This document shows, piece by piece, positions 1 to 9,074 of a stretch of 64,000 nt of DNA. The notes under the pieces are model-generated. The model ran no database searches, had not been told where the DNA came from, and saw nothing but the letters and a program-made list of their open reading frames with translations. Source of the stretch: Paenibacillus lactis. GTDB lineage: Bacteria > Bacillota > Bacilli > Paenibacillales > Paenibacillaceae. The translations under genes and the position numbers were made by a program. The stretch spans positions 62,001-126,000 of the forward strand of contig NZ_JAGGKI010000009.1 in the NCBI RefSeq assembly GCF_017873605.1, in the 5' to 3' direction. Each line of letters starts with the position of its first letter. Positions within the stretch are counted from its first letter, which is position 1.

Positions 1-59
1 CGTTTTACATGTGCACAGAAAAATCTATCTTTTTCGCACCAAACCCAATCGATTCCGCT

Positions 60-1280
60 CTATTCTTGCTCTCCCCGCACCTTCAGGTATCCCGGCTTGG
101 CGGCGCCCATTCCAAACAAGAACAGAAGAACAACAACGGCGGACAAAATCATAAGCGGCACCTTCCAGCCGGTGGTCATATCATGCAGGAAGCCGATGAG
201 CATCGGCCCGACCGCTGCGAGCAAATAACCAAGGGACTGAGCCACGCCCGACAGGGCAGCCGCCTCCTGAGCGGTTCGGGTGCGGAGGGTGAAGAACATG
301 AGCGACAGACTGAAGTTCGCACCGCCCGAAATACCGACCAGAATCACCCACAGCACATTCAACGACGTTAATCCGAACAATAAGCCGAGATACCCCGCCA
401 GCATGCAAATCGCCGAAATCGTCACCAGCAAGCGCTGATTCGGGTTGCGGCCGGCCAGTACCGGAATAATGAATGAGAACGGTATGCTGACGAACTGAAG
501 AATCGAGAGCATCCACCCGGCACCGCTGTAATCCATGCCTTGGCTTCGCAAAATTTCCGGCATCCAGGAGACGTTGACATAAAACGTAAACGACTGCAAT
601 CCCATGAAAAAGGTGACATACCAAGTCAGCGAAGAACGCAGCACATTCGGTGCTTTCCCCTGTTCGGAACGAATCTCTGCCTTCCGGTCACTGCTTCGCC
701 ATTCGATGACCCACACCGCTGTAGCGATCACCGCCAGGATTCCCCATACCAGCAAGGCGCCTTGCCATCCGAGTCCGGCCTGGGTAGCAAGCGGAATGCT
801 GACACCGGATGCTACGGCGGCCAGCAGGTTCATGGATGCCGAATAGGTACCGGTCATCAATCCGATCTGACGCGGGAAATCGCGTTTGACCAGGCTAGGC
901 AGCAGCACATTTCCCACCGCTATGGCCATACCGAGAAAGGCAGTGCCGAGCAGCAATGTAACCGGTGAGGATAAAGAGCGGATTCCGATGCCGAACATGA
1001 GCAGCACCATGCTCAGGAGCAGGGTTGTCTCCAATCCCCATTTTCTAGCCATAGCCGGCGCCATCGGAGACAGCAGCGCAAATGCCAGCAGCGGCAGCGT
1101 GGTCAGCATGCCGGCCAATGTATTCGAAATCCCGGTATCATCCCGGATGATGCCGATTAACGGCCCTACGGACGTGATCGCTGCACGGAGGTTAATTGCA
1201 ATCAGAATAATGCCTGCAAAAATCAACCAGCGGCGTCCTGAGGACACGGAGTTCTTTTCGACCAATGATGTAGTAGACAT
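60..1280 (-). CDS. MFS transporter, CynX/NimT-like
   Basis: A 406-aa integral membrane protein of the major facilitator superfamily, closest in feel to the CynX/NimT (cyanate or 2-nitroimidazole) exporter branch. It has about 12 hydrophobic segments, begins with a short hydrophilic leader and reads IAINLRAAITSVGPLIG in the first helix, a stretch typical of this branch. The start is the ATG at 1280, preceded by GGAGTGAGGAG at good spacing; an upstream in-frame start at 1295 lacks a ribosome binding site. The gene is complete and monocistronic as far as the window shows. The substrate cannot be told from sequence. Confident about MFS, less so about the subfamily. Confidence 0.85.
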   Translation of the reverse strand: MSTTSLVEKNSVSSGRRWLIFAGIILIAINLRAAITSVGPLIGIIRDDTGISNTLAGMLTTLPLLAFALLSPMAPAMARKWGLETTLLLSMVLLMFGIGIRSLSSPVTLLLGTAFLGMAIAVGNVLLPSLVKRDFPRQIGLMTGTYSASMNLLAAVASGVSIPLATQAGLGWQGALLVWGILAVIATAVWVIEWRSSDRKAEIRSEQGKAPNVLRSSLTWYVTFFMGLQSFTFYVNVSWMPEILRSQGMDYSGAGWMLSILQFVSIPFSFIIPVLAGRNPNQRLLVTISAICMLAGYLGLLFGLTSLNVLWVILVGISGGANFSLSLMFFTLRTRTAQEAAALSGVAQSLGYLLAAVGPMLIGFLHDMTTGWKVPLMILSAVVVLLFLFGMGAAKPGYLKVRGEQE

Positions 1281-1444
1281 GATAAGACTCCTCACTCCAA
1301 CGATATGTAAAAATAAACTTATCCGATTTTATCACAAACCCTTCCTTTCGGCTACCGATCATAACAAACTTCTGCATCCATCGGATGGGCAGCCCGTCTG
1401 TCACAACGAATGAAGAGCAAGGTTCCAAGTCATTTTTACACGGG

Positions 1445-2818
1445 TTACACGACCGGCATCCAGGCATAAACCGATAATTTCTGAACCTCACGTATAAGCT
1501 CCTGATAGCGCTGCTGGATCTCAGGCGATGCAAATGAACGGAACTGCTCGAATAGCCCCATGCACCTTAGCATGCCCTTATCGCTCCGAATCCGAATCGA
1601 ATACTCGAAACTGTCCACGATGTAGGCTAACCCGCGATCGTACTGCTTGGCATTCAGGTAATAGATGCCTAGTTCGGCTAATAGGCGGGTGTAGTTATTT
1701 AGTGTCATCTGTTCATTTATCTTTGTAATTTTATTTCGCTGTTCTTTATACACAATATAATCCTTAAATTGCTCAAGCACATGATCAATCTGCATTTTAT
1801 GACGATTCGCAGCCAGTACAATATTGCATAGTGCAATGAAAATCTCGTCCTCTCTTGTTGAGATGTACTCAACGTATTCGGGGAGCACTTCCCGATCCCC
1901 ACTTAATAGCCTGTACAAGTATCGATTAGCTGTCGCCCACTCATGGAATTGGTTTAAGATTTTTTGTTCTTGTTCGGAAGGATTAATGACCCAGTCAGGG
2001 TAATCATATTGCGATACATGATGTAGAGCGCCGTCATAATCATCTATTGCCGCACAACAATTTTCTAGAACTAGATAAGAATAAAGCACATAAAAAATGA
2101 CTGGTTGATTAGGTGTATTCGTATCCAAATAATTGCCGTTATCATATTGAACTCGAGCCTTTTTCCCCATTCTCTCCGCGAGACTTCTGACATTATCCCA
2201 TCTGTCGAGGGAGAAGCTTACATTGATGACACGGACATAATCATCCAACTGATACGCCTCATTCAGGCGTTCTAAATAAGGTTCGAAGAGTACAACAGCT
2301 CGCCCATTTGATTCCTGATTGTTCTCAATGCGATGTTTAAATAGTCTATATTGACATAAGGCTAAGCGTTCGGAATGCTGATACTTCTCGCTTTCGGCTA
2401 CGCATTCATAGAGCAATATTGCTGCTTTATATTTCGCTTCTTGAACAAACCTTTCTGCCAGCTCATATAGCATCGGCAAATAGGCGGTATTATCCAAGGT
2501 CATTCGGACGGCCGTATCAAGGCTATCCAATCTATCAAGCTCCGCACAGCGGTATAAAAACGGACCTAAGCGACGCCAATCCGGCGTGGAATGGAAGATA
2601 CATTCATAAATGTACATTTCATAGAAATGTCCGTCTTCCAATCCCATGATTGAGGTAATCTGGTCTAACTGCTTCATTGATAATGGACGACGACCATTTA
2701 TAATGCTGCTTAACGTTCCGCTGTTTATACCTGCAGCTTTGGCAAATTGGTTGATCGTCATTCCGTGCTCATCAATGAAACGTTCAATCTCTCCGCGAAT
2801 CGTGGCTGTCGTTTTCAC
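1445..2818 (-). CDS. XRE-HTH/TPR-like regulator, RRNPP-type candidate (paralogue 1)
   Basis: A 457-aa putative cytoplasmic regulator. Residues about 5-60 form an XRE-type helix-turn-helix (MTINQFAKAAGINSGTLSS, then NGRRPLSMKQLDQI). The rest is helical and TPR-like, as in peptide-sensing RRNPP proteins (PlcR, NprR, PrgX, AimR). The start is taken as GTG 2818 behind a GGGGGTG ribosome binding site; the ATG at 2854 has none. The protein is a clear paralogue of the genes at 2965 and 4604. Its last 80 residues are nearly identical to those of the 2965 protein, including the C-terminal YAWMPV. No small secreted-peptide ORF was found overlapping or following its 3' end, so it may be an orphan receptor. 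The RRNPP assignment is an inference from architecture. Confidence 0.75.
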   Translation of the reverse strand: MKTTATIRGEIERFIDEHGMTINQFAKAAGINSGTLSSIINGRRPLSMKQLDQITSIMGLEDGHFYEMYIYECIFHSTPDWRRLGPFLYRCAELDRLDSLDTAVRMTLDNTAYLPMLYELAERFVQEAKYKAAILLYECVAESEKYQHSERLALCQYRLFKHRIENNQESNGRAVVLFEPYLERLNEAYQLDDYVRVINVSFSLDRWDNVRSLAERMGKKARVQYDNGNYLDTNTPNQPVIFYVLYSYLVLENCCAAIDDYDGALHHVSQYDYPDWVINPSEQEQKILNQFHEWATANRYLYRLLSGDREVLPEYVEYISTREDEIFIALCNIVLAANRHKMQIDHVLEQFKDYIVYKEQRNKITKINEQMTLNNYTRLLAELGIYYLNAKQYDRGLAYIVDSFEYSIRIRSDKGMLRCMGLFEQFRSFASPEIQQRYQELIREVQKLSVYAWMPVV

Positions 2819-2964
2819 GCAACAACACCCCCAAGCTCCACCCAAAATATACATTACATTCTATTATTTAATATACCCCAGGCCAATAGTAAGGTTTATA
2901 AATGGATTGATTAAAATACATTTTATTTTAATATTGCCCTTCTATAGCTTTTCAAACTGGTAGA

Positions 2965-4344
2965 CTATATCACCGGCATCCATGCATAAACCGATAATTT
3001 TTGAATATCGCTAATCAGATTCTGATAGCGTTGCTGGATTTCGGACGAAGCAAAGGGGCGGAATTGCTCGAACAGCCCCATACATCTCAGCATGCCCTTA
3101 TCGCTGTGAATCCGAATTGAATACTCCAGACTGTTGACGATGTAAACTAAGCCCTGTTCGTATCGTTTAGCATTCAAATAATAAATGCCAAGTTCAGCTA
3201 AGAGGCGGGTATAGTTATTAATATTTACTTGCTCATCAATGGTGCCGATCCTGCTTTTTCGAGGCTGGTAAGCGATATAATTCTTGAAACGGTCCAAAAT
3301 ATGATCCACTTGAAGATGATACCGATTGACGGCCACCATGATATGAGTCAGAGCATGAAATATCTCATCTTCATTTGAACTTATAAACTCTACGTACACG
3401 TCCAGACTGTCAGGCTCTCCACTTAGTAATCGATACAAATACCTATTGGCTTTTGCCCATTCTGAAAACTGATCCGTTATAATAAGTTCTTCTTGACTGG
3501 GATTATCCACCCAATCTGGTTTTTCATAATACGATATCAATTCCAATGCTTTATCAAATTTTCCTCGCTCTTTGTAAGTATGGGATTCCATAAGATAAGA
3601 ATATAAAATATAAAAAATGACTGGCTTATTGGGATAATCTTGCACCTGGTGTGCATTCCTGTTCTCAGAATAAAGCATTTTAGCTGCTTGTCTCATTCTC
3701 CTGCTTAAACGCTCAACTTCTCCCCATCGATGCAATGCCGAATAGGTATTTAATAGATTCTTGTATGCATCAAGTTGATAGCGTTCGTCCAATTTCTCTA
3801 TATAGGGTTCAAATTGCACGGCTGCCTGTAAATTTTTCTCCTGGTCATCACTTAATTTGAGTGTGAATATTCGGTATTGGCAAAGAGCCAAGCGTTCAGA
3901 ATGTTGGGACTTCTCACTCTCGGCCACACATTCAAATAGCAGCATTGATGCTTCGTTTCTTCCTGAATGATAAAAAGATTCTGCCAACTCAAATAGCATG
4001 GGTGCATAAGAGACATTATCCATTGTCATTCGGGCGGCTTTATCCAGGGAATCAAGCTTATCTAACTGAGCGCAGCGTTGCAGAAACGGGCCCAACCGGC
4101 GCCAATCTGGTGTTAAGTGAAATATAAACTCGTCGATATACATGTCGTAGAAATGCCCGTCTTCCAAACCCATACAATGCGTAATCCGATCCAACTGCTG
4201 CATAGACATTGGGCGATGACCATTAAGAATACTGCTTAGTGTTCCGCTATTCACTCCTGAAAGCCTTGCAAATTGATTAATAGTTAAACGATGATGATGT
4301 AGAAATTTATCGATTTCTCCGCGAATCGTGGCTGTCGTTTTCAA
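2965..4344 (-). CDS. XRE-HTH/TPR-like regulator, RRNPP-type candidate (paralogue 2)
   Basis: A 459-aa protein with the same layout as its neighbours: N-terminal XRE helix-turn-helix (LTINQFARLSGVNSGTLSS) and a long helical, TPR-like sensor region. The start is TTG 4344, in the same context as paralogue 1 (GGGGGTG then seven bases then the start codon); the alternative ATG at 4371 has no ribosome binding site. It ends YAWMPVI. The intergenic space to paralogue 1 (2819-2964) is AT-rich and contains only a 17-codon ORF without a hydrophobic leader, so no cognate peptide is evident. It lies directly downstream of a strong terminator (4428-4475) and therefore probably has its own promoter in 4345-4428. 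Confidence 0.75.
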   Translation of the reverse strand: MKTTATIRGEIDKFLHHHRLTINQFARLSGVNSGTLSSILNGHRPMSMQQLDRITHCMGLEDGHFYDMYIDEFIFHLTPDWRRLGPFLQRCAQLDKLDSLDKAARMTMDNVSYAPMLFELAESFYHSGRNEASMLLFECVAESEKSQHSERLALCQYRIFTLKLSDDQEKNLQAAVQFEPYIEKLDERYQLDAYKNLLNTYSALHRWGEVERLSRRMRQAAKMLYSENRNAHQVQDYPNKPVIFYILYSYLMESHTYKERGKFDKALELISYYEKPDWVDNPSQEELIITDQFSEWAKANRYLYRLLSGEPDSLDVYVEFISSNEDEIFHALTHIMVAVNRYHLQVDHILDRFKNYIAYQPRKSRIGTIDEQVNINNYTRLLAELGIYYLNAKRYEQGLVYIVNSLEYSIRIHSDKGMLRCMGLFEQFRPFASSEIQQRYQNLISDIQKLSVYAWMPVI

Positions 4345-4427
4345 GCAACAACACCCCCAGAGCTTAACCAAATAGAAGTAAGACTATATCTATATTTCAA
4401 AATATATTTGGTTTTTAGTGCTCTTGC

Positions 4428-4475
4428 TAAAAAGGCTACTCCGCATATCAATTGTCTTGATATACGAAGTAGCCT
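4428..4475 (-). terminator. Intrinsic terminator after receptor-peptide pair
   Basis: On the minus strand AGGCTACT (4475-4468) pairs with AGTAGCCT (4440-4433). An inner helix ATATCAA/TTGATAT lies between them and TTTTTAGC follows. It lies 26 bp past the stop of the small peptide ORF, so regulator 4604-5992 and the peptide form a closed transcription unit. Confidence 0.8.
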
Positions 4476-4500
4476 AAATTATTTAATTGAGCATATAATT

Positions 4501-4641
4501 TTAGGTTTCAGTGCCTTCTCCATGTCTTAAAATATTAATTAGTTCGATACCACTATCGTTAAGAAAATCATTAATCATTGACGATGATACTAACAAGATC
4601 ATACTACAAATAACCAATAGAACTGCCAATTTTCTTTTCAT
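4501..4641 (-). CDS. Small secreted peptide, candidate pheromone precursor
   Basis: A 46-aa ORF starting at ATG 4641 inside the last codons of the upstream HTH/TPR gene, in another reading frame (overlap 4604-4641), and ending at 4501. The N-terminus MKRKLAVLLVICSMILLVSS is a textbook signal sequence: a basic n-region followed by about 14 hydrophobic residues. The remainder is polar and ends in RHGEGTET. GAGGTG lies about ten bases before the ATG. A terminator follows immediately at 4475-4428. Gene order, overlap, size and export signal all match Phr, NprX, PapR and AimP pheromone precursors, whose mature signal is 5-10 residues from the C-terminal part. This function is inferred; no processing site can be proven from sequence. 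Confidence 0.65.
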   Translation of the reverse strand: MKRKLAVLLVICSMILLVSSSMINDFLNDSGIELINILRHGEGTET

Positions 4642-5992
4642 TTATTTTGTACACCTCACTTACCAATATTTTGTAATGTTCTGTTGCATTAAGTGATGCA
4701 TTCTGTCGAAACATCTCAAATAACCCCATACATCTTACGATCCCCTTTGTACTATTAATCTTAATACAATTTTCCATACTATCCAATATAAAATCTAATC
4801 CCCTTTTGAAGTCTTTCTTATTTAAATAATAGATCCCTAATTCTGTTAGCAAACGTGTATACCGATCAACAGTTACTTGCTCACTAATTTTACCAATCAT
4901 ATTTTTTTGCTCTTTATAGACTAAGTATTCATTAAATCGTTCTAAAATGTGATCCACTTCCAACTTAAAGTGATTTGCAGCTATCATTATTTCACATATG
5001 GCAGGGAAGATTTCATCTTTCATATTCGCAATGTAGTCCACATACTCATTTAAAACTTCGACATGACCTGACATTAATCTATACAAGTAACGGTTTGCAA
5101 TAGACCATTGTCTAAACTGAGAGATGATTTTATTTTCATCTTCCTGTGGTTCCTTAATCCATTCTGTCTCTGAATATAAAGAAACAAATGATAGAGCCCT
5201 CTCATAATCCCCACATTCACTACAGACTTTAGCACGAATAAGGTATGAATAGAGGATATAGAAGATCAATGGTTGATTGGAGTTTAACTGATTTCTATAT
5301 AAGCCGTCCTTCTGTTTATATTGAATTTCGGCTTTTTCGCCCATCTTTTCTGCGAGTTCACCCATCTTTTTCCACCTTTGAAGAAATAAGTTCACATTTA
5401 TTAACTTCACATAAGCATCCAGCTGATAACCTTCATCCAACCGATCAATATACGGCTCAAAAGACACGGCCGCTTGCAGATTCGCCTCCTGGTCCTCCGA
5501 CAAGCTGAGCATAAAAAGCCGGTACTGGCAAAGAGCCAGCCGTTCGGAATGCTGGAACTTCTCGCTCTCGGCAACGCATTGATATAAAATGGCGGCTGCC
5601 TCATTCTTCCCTTCTTGAAACAATGTCTCCGCCATGTCGAACAGCATCGGGGCATACGCGACGTTATCCATCGTCATCCGGATCGCACGGTCCAGACAAT
5701 CCAGCTTGTCCAGCTCGGCACAGCGAAGAAGGAAGGGGCCCAGCCGCCGCCAATCGGGCGTGGCATGAAAAATACATTCATCTATGTACAGATCGTAGAA
5801 ATAACCATCGGGAAGTCCCATCCCGGACGTGATCCGGTCCAGCTGCTGCATCGAAATTGGTCGGTTCCCGTTCAGGATGTTGCTGAGCGTGCCGCTGTTC
5901 ACCCCCGATAAATCTGCAAACCGGTTTATTGTCATCCCATGCTTGCGCAAATGCTCTTCTAACTGTTCGCGAATCGTGGTTAATTTCTCCAA
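4604..5992 (-). CDS. XRE-HTH/TPR-like regulator, RRNPP-type candidate with cognate peptide (paralogue 3)
   Basis: A 462-aa regulator with an N-terminal XRE helix-turn-helix (MTINRFADLSGVNSGTLSN) and a TPR-like C-terminal region. The start is TTG 5992, decided by GGAGGTGG seven bases upstream; in-frame ATGs at 6076 and 6052 lack a ribosome binding site. Unlike its two paralogues it does not end in YAWMPV. Its C-terminus diverges (EKKIGSSIGYL) exactly where the 46-codon secreted-peptide ORF overlaps. Base composition changes inside the gene: roughly 5430-5992 (N-terminal third) is GC-rich like the host, whereas 4604-5400 is clearly AT-rich. This suggests a mosaic gene whose sensor half arrived together with the peptide. 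Confidence 0.78.
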   Translation of the reverse strand: MEKLTTIREQLEEHLRKHGMTINRFADLSGVNSGTLSNILNGNRPISMQQLDRITSGMGLPDGYFYDLYIDECIFHATPDWRRLGPFLLRCAELDKLDCLDRAIRMTMDNVAYAPMLFDMAETLFQEGKNEAAAILYQCVAESEKFQHSERLALCQYRLFMLSLSEDQEANLQAAVSFEPYIDRLDEGYQLDAYVKLINVNLFLQRWKKMGELAEKMGEKAEIQYKQKDGLYRNQLNSNQPLIFYILYSYLIRAKVCSECGDYERALSFVSLYSETEWIKEPQEDENKIISQFRQWSIANRYLYRLMSGHVEVLNEYVDYIANMKDEIFPAICEIMIAANHFKLEVDHILERFNEYLVYKEQKNMIGKISEQVTVDRYTRLLTELGIYYLNKKDFKRGLDFILDSMENCIKINSTKGIVRCMGLFEMFRQNASLNATEHYKILVSEVYKINEKKIGSSIGYL

Positions 5993-6162
5993 GCTAACAC
6001 CACCTCCGGGGTTGCAACCAAATATTAGGATATTGCTGTATATAGCTATCATATTGATTAATATTACACCGGTCAATACTTATTTACGTCATTATTTGAC
6101 ATTTGGTTTCGAAAATAAGAGAAAATATTTAAAGATTCAAGTATTTCCTGGAGGTTCCCCTA

Positions 6163-6209
6163 TCAAAAAAGAGAACAGGCGTTTCCCGGCATGACCGAAA
6201 AACGCCTGT
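6163..6209 (-). terminator. Intrinsic terminator of the ABC operon
   Basis: ACAGGCGTTT (6209-6200 read on minus) pairs perfectly with AAACGCCTGT (6184-6175), and TCTCTTTTTTG follows on the minus strand. It lies 56 bp after the ATPase gene. Confidence 0.8.
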
Positions 6210-6264
6210 ATTCTATATTGAAATATCCGGGGACAAGCCCGAACTCTGTAAAACTTGCTTACAA

Positions 6265-7059
6265 TTAACCCAGCACAAGCCGGTCATCCGCCAGCTTGTG
6301 GCCGCTGATCTGCTCGAATTCGCCGAGCAGCTGCTCAACGGTCAGCGATTGCTTGCGCTGCTCGTCCACATCGAGAATAATTCGGCCCTTATCCATCATA
6401 ATGAGGCGATTACCGAGGCGGATCGCTTGCTCCATATTATGCGTCACCATGAGTGTCGTCAGGTTCATATCCCGAACGATTTCGTCGGTAATGCGCGTGA
6501 TCAGCTCCGCGCGGGCCGGATCCAGCGCCGCCGTATGCTCGTCAAGCAGCAGAATTTGCGGCTCCGTGAACGTCGCCATCAGAAGGCTGAGCGCTTGGCG
6601 TTCACCGCCCGAGAGCATGCCTACCTTCGCGCGAAGTCGATTTTCCAGGCCGATGCCCAGCCGCTCCAAATACTGACGGAACGCCGTACGCTTCGATGCA
6701 GATACCCCGATGCCAAGTCCGCGGGATTTCCCGCGCTTTAATGCCATCGCCAGGTTCTCTTCAATCGTCATATGCGGTGCCGTGCCTGCCATCGGATCCT
6801 GGAACACCCGGCCGATCCAGCGGCTGCGGCGGAACTCGGGCAGGTGGCCGATGTCGTTGCCGTCAATTCGGACCTCCCCCGCGTCCGGCCTCAGCACACC
6901 GGAAATGATGTTCATTAATGTGGATTTGCCTGCACCGTTGCTTCCAATGACCGTAACGAAATCGCCGGGCTTTAGATGAAGGTTCACATCCATGAGAGCG
7001 ACCTTCTCATCCACCGTTCCGGGGTTAAAAAGCTTGGATACATGATTCATCTGCAGCAT
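6265..7059 (-). CDS. ABC transporter ATP-binding protein (putative Trp/Tyr-type importer)
   Basis: A 264-aa cytoplasmic ATPase of the type paired with COG2984-like binding proteins (putative tryptophan/tyrosine uptake, TrpXYZ-like). The Walker A motif GSNGAGKST is at residues 39-47, the signature is LSGGERQ, the Walker B is QILLLDEH, and the H-loop histidine is in MVTHNMEQ. A strong ribosome binding site (AAGGAGG) precedes ATG 7059, which overlaps the permease stop codon by one base (TAATG), implying translational coupling. It is the last gene of the binding protein-permease-ATPase operon and is followed by the terminator at 6163-6209. The substrate is inferred from family only. Confidence 0.85.
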   Translation of the reverse strand: MLQMNHVSKLFNPGTVDEKVALMDVNLHLKPGDFVTVIGSNGAGKSTLMNIISGVLRPDAGEVRIDGNDIGHLPEFRRSRWIGRVFQDPMAGTAPHMTIEENLAMALKRGKSRGLGIGVSASKRTAFRQYLERLGIGLENRLRAKVGMLSGGERQALSLLMATFTEPQILLLDEHTAALDPARAELITRITDEIVRDMNLTTLMVTHNMEQAIRLGNRLIMMDKGRIILDVDEQRKQSLTVEQLLGEFEQISGHKLADDRLVLG

Positions 7060-7979
7060 TAGAAGGCACCTCCTTCCGACTTGCCTTGAGCGGTCAGCAG
7101 CTCGGTCGAACGCTTCTTCGCCTGCGTGCGCTGCCTCATCGACCGCTGCACGGTCGGCAGCACAAGCGCGACAATTACGATAACCGCGGTAATCAGCTTC
7201 AGGTCAGAAGCTTCAAGCCAAGGGATTTCGTAGGCAGCCGCAACGACGATCCGGTAAATAATCGAACCGCATACCACCGCAAGTGTCGTACGGAATACGG
7301 AGCCCTTCCCGAGGATCGCTTCACCAATAATTACTGATGCCAGACCGATTACAATCATCCCGATCCCCGAGCTGATATCCGCAAAGCTGGACTGCTGGGC
7401 AACGACGGCCCCCGAAAAGGCAACCAGGCCGTTGGAAATGCTGAGCCCAAGAATCGTGGTTGTATCGGTGTTCGCGCCGAAGCTGCGGATCATGCGTTTG
7501 TTGTCCCCCGTTGCCCGCAGGGCAAGACCGAGATCCGTGCGGAAGAACGCATCCAGCAATAGCTTCACGATAATCACAATAACAAGCATGACATAAATCG
7601 GATCGATGGAGCCGAACACGATATCCTCCTGGCTGAGGGAGATGTTCGGCTTACCCATAATCCGCATATTAATGGAATAAAGAGCAATCATCATAATAAT
7701 CCCGGACAGCAATCCGTTAATCTTGCCCTTCGTATGAAGGAGCCCTGTACATACCCCCGCGGCCATCCCGCCGGCAATCGCAACCAACGTTGCGAGCCAA
7801 GGGTTGGTGCCGTTTGTAATCAGTACGGCTGCGATCGCGCCCCCCATGGTAAAGCTTCCATCCACCGTAAGATCCGGAAAATCCAAAATGCGGAACGTAA
7901 TATAAACGCCAAGTGCCATCAGCGCATACAACAGACCTAATTCAATCGGACCATCCAGTCTCATCAGGAATTCCAACAT
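7059..7979 (-). CDS. ABC transporter permease (putative Trp/Tyr-type importer)
   Basis: A 306-aa membrane protein with 8-9 hydrophobic segments, related to the branched-chain amino acid permease fold (COG4120-like). It contains the conserved ITFRILDFPDLTVDGSF segment near residue 27, which is characteristic of this subfamily. The start ATG 7979 has AAAGGAGG at ideal spacing. It sits 57 bp downstream of the binding-protein gene and is translationally coupled to the ATPase gene. One permease gene is present, so a homodimer is expected. Confidence 0.85.
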   Translation of the reverse strand: MLEFLMRLDGPIELGLLYALMALGVYITFRILDFPDLTVDGSFTMGGAIAAVLITNGTNPWLATLVAIAGGMAAGVCTGLLHTKGKINGLLSGIIMMIALYSINMRIMGKPNISLSQEDIVFGSIDPIYVMLVIVIIVKLLLDAFFRTDLGLALRATGDNKRMIRSFGANTDTTTILGLSISNGLVAFSGAVVAQQSSFADISSGIGMIVIGLASVIIGEAILGKGSVFRTTLAVVCGSIIYRIVVAAAYEIPWLEASDLKLITAVIVIVALVLPTVQRSMRQRTQAKKRSTELLTAQGKSEGGAF

Positions 7980-8036
7980 GTCTTGACCTCCTTTATGATT
8001 AAGGAAGGCGCGGGCTCAAGACTCCGCGCCTTACAA

Positions 8037-9074
8037 TTACTCAATGATGTTGTTGTCAGGGTCTTTGACTTCCTGCTTCATGGCGTCCGTAACCTCGATG
8101 CCGTAGTCCGCCGCAGCCTTCACATTCAGAATCAGATCCAGCTTGTCGGGCTTCGTGATTTCCATGTCAGCCGGCTTCTTGCCGTTCTTCAAAATCTCTA
8201 CCGCCATCTGACCAACCTGATATCCATGGTCATAATACTTGAAGCCAACGGTAGCAAAAGCCCCCTTCTCCACCGTGTCGCGGTCACTGGAGAAGAACGG
8301 AATTTTATTCTGTTGGGCGGTTTGGATAATCGTGTCCACACCGCTTACAACCCGGTTATCGAGCGTAATATAGAATGCATCCACCTTACCGACGAGAGAT
8401 TCGGCAGCCTGCTTCACTTCCGATGTATTGGTGACGGAAGCCTTCACCAATTCGATTCCATGTTCGGCAAGCACCTCTTCCGCTGTTTTCGCCATTACAA
8501 CGGCATTCGCTTCCCCTTCATCGATGATCAAACCAATCTTCTTCACATTAGGGAAATGCGTGCTAACAAAATTCATCAGCTGCTTTGTCGCCTCAGGATT
8601 CGTGTCCGAAGCTCCGGTAATGTTGCCTCCCGGCTTCTGCAGGTCGCTGACCAGCTTCGCATCCAGCGGGTCGGTAACCGCTGCAAACAGGACCGGCTTC
8701 TCCTTCACTTCGTTTGCCACGGCTTGCGCGGATGGCGTAGCAATCGCCACAACCAAATCCGCTTTCGAATCCTTCAGCTTCTGAGCGATGGTATGGTTGT
8801 TCGTTGAATCGTTCTGAGCATTGTTATAGTCAAGCTTCAGCGTCTTATCCTCTTCCGAAATTCCGGCATCCTTAAGCGCTGCCAGAATTCCTTCCCGAGT
8901 TGCGTCTAAGGACGGATGCTCCACATATTGCGAGATCGCGATGCTGTAAGATTTCTTCTCGGCATCGCCGCCGCTTCCTGTCGCCGTACTTCCGCCTTCC
9001 TGCTTGTCCCCGCAGCCGACTGCCGTCACGAGCAGCGCCGACAATGCAAGTGATACCCACATTTTTCTCTTCAT
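8037..9074 (-). CDS. ABC transporter substrate-binding lipoprotein (putative Trp/Tyr)
   Basis: A 345-aa lipoprotein of the ABC_sub_bind family (PF04392-like). The N-terminus MKRKMWVSLALSALLV is followed by the lipobox TAVGC (lipidated Cys at about residue 21) and a Gly/Ser-rich linker. The body shows the two-lobed periplasmic-binding fold signatures (YSIAISQYVEHPSLD, VFAAVTDPLDAKLV, FPNVKKIGLIIDEGEAN). It is the first gene of the operon with the permease and ATPase. The 300 bp upstream (9075-9373) contain no gene; they hold the promoter region and the terminator of the next gene. No T-box could be seen there. Confidence 0.87.
   Translation of the reverse strand: MKRKMWVSLALSALLVTAVGCGDKQEGGSTATGSGGDAEKKSYSIAISQYVEHPSLDATREGILAALKDAGISEEDKTLKLDYNNAQNDSTNNHTIAQKLKDSKADLVVAIATPSAQAVANEVKEKPVLFAAVTDPLDAKLVSDLQKPGGNITGASDTNPEATKQLMNFVSTHFPNVKKIGLIIDEGEANAVVMAKTAEEVLAEHGIELVKASVTNTSEVKQAAESLVGKVDAFYITLDNRVVSGVDTIIQTAQQNKIPFFSSDRDTVEKGAFATVGFKYYDHGYQVGQMAVEILKNGKKPADMEITKPDKLDLILNVKAAADYGIEVTDAMKQEVKDPDNNIIE

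Noticed and set aside
2855..2964. Peptide ORFs after receptor paralogues 1 and 2
   Set aside because: The only candidates are 10 and 17 codons long and lack a hydrophobic export signal.
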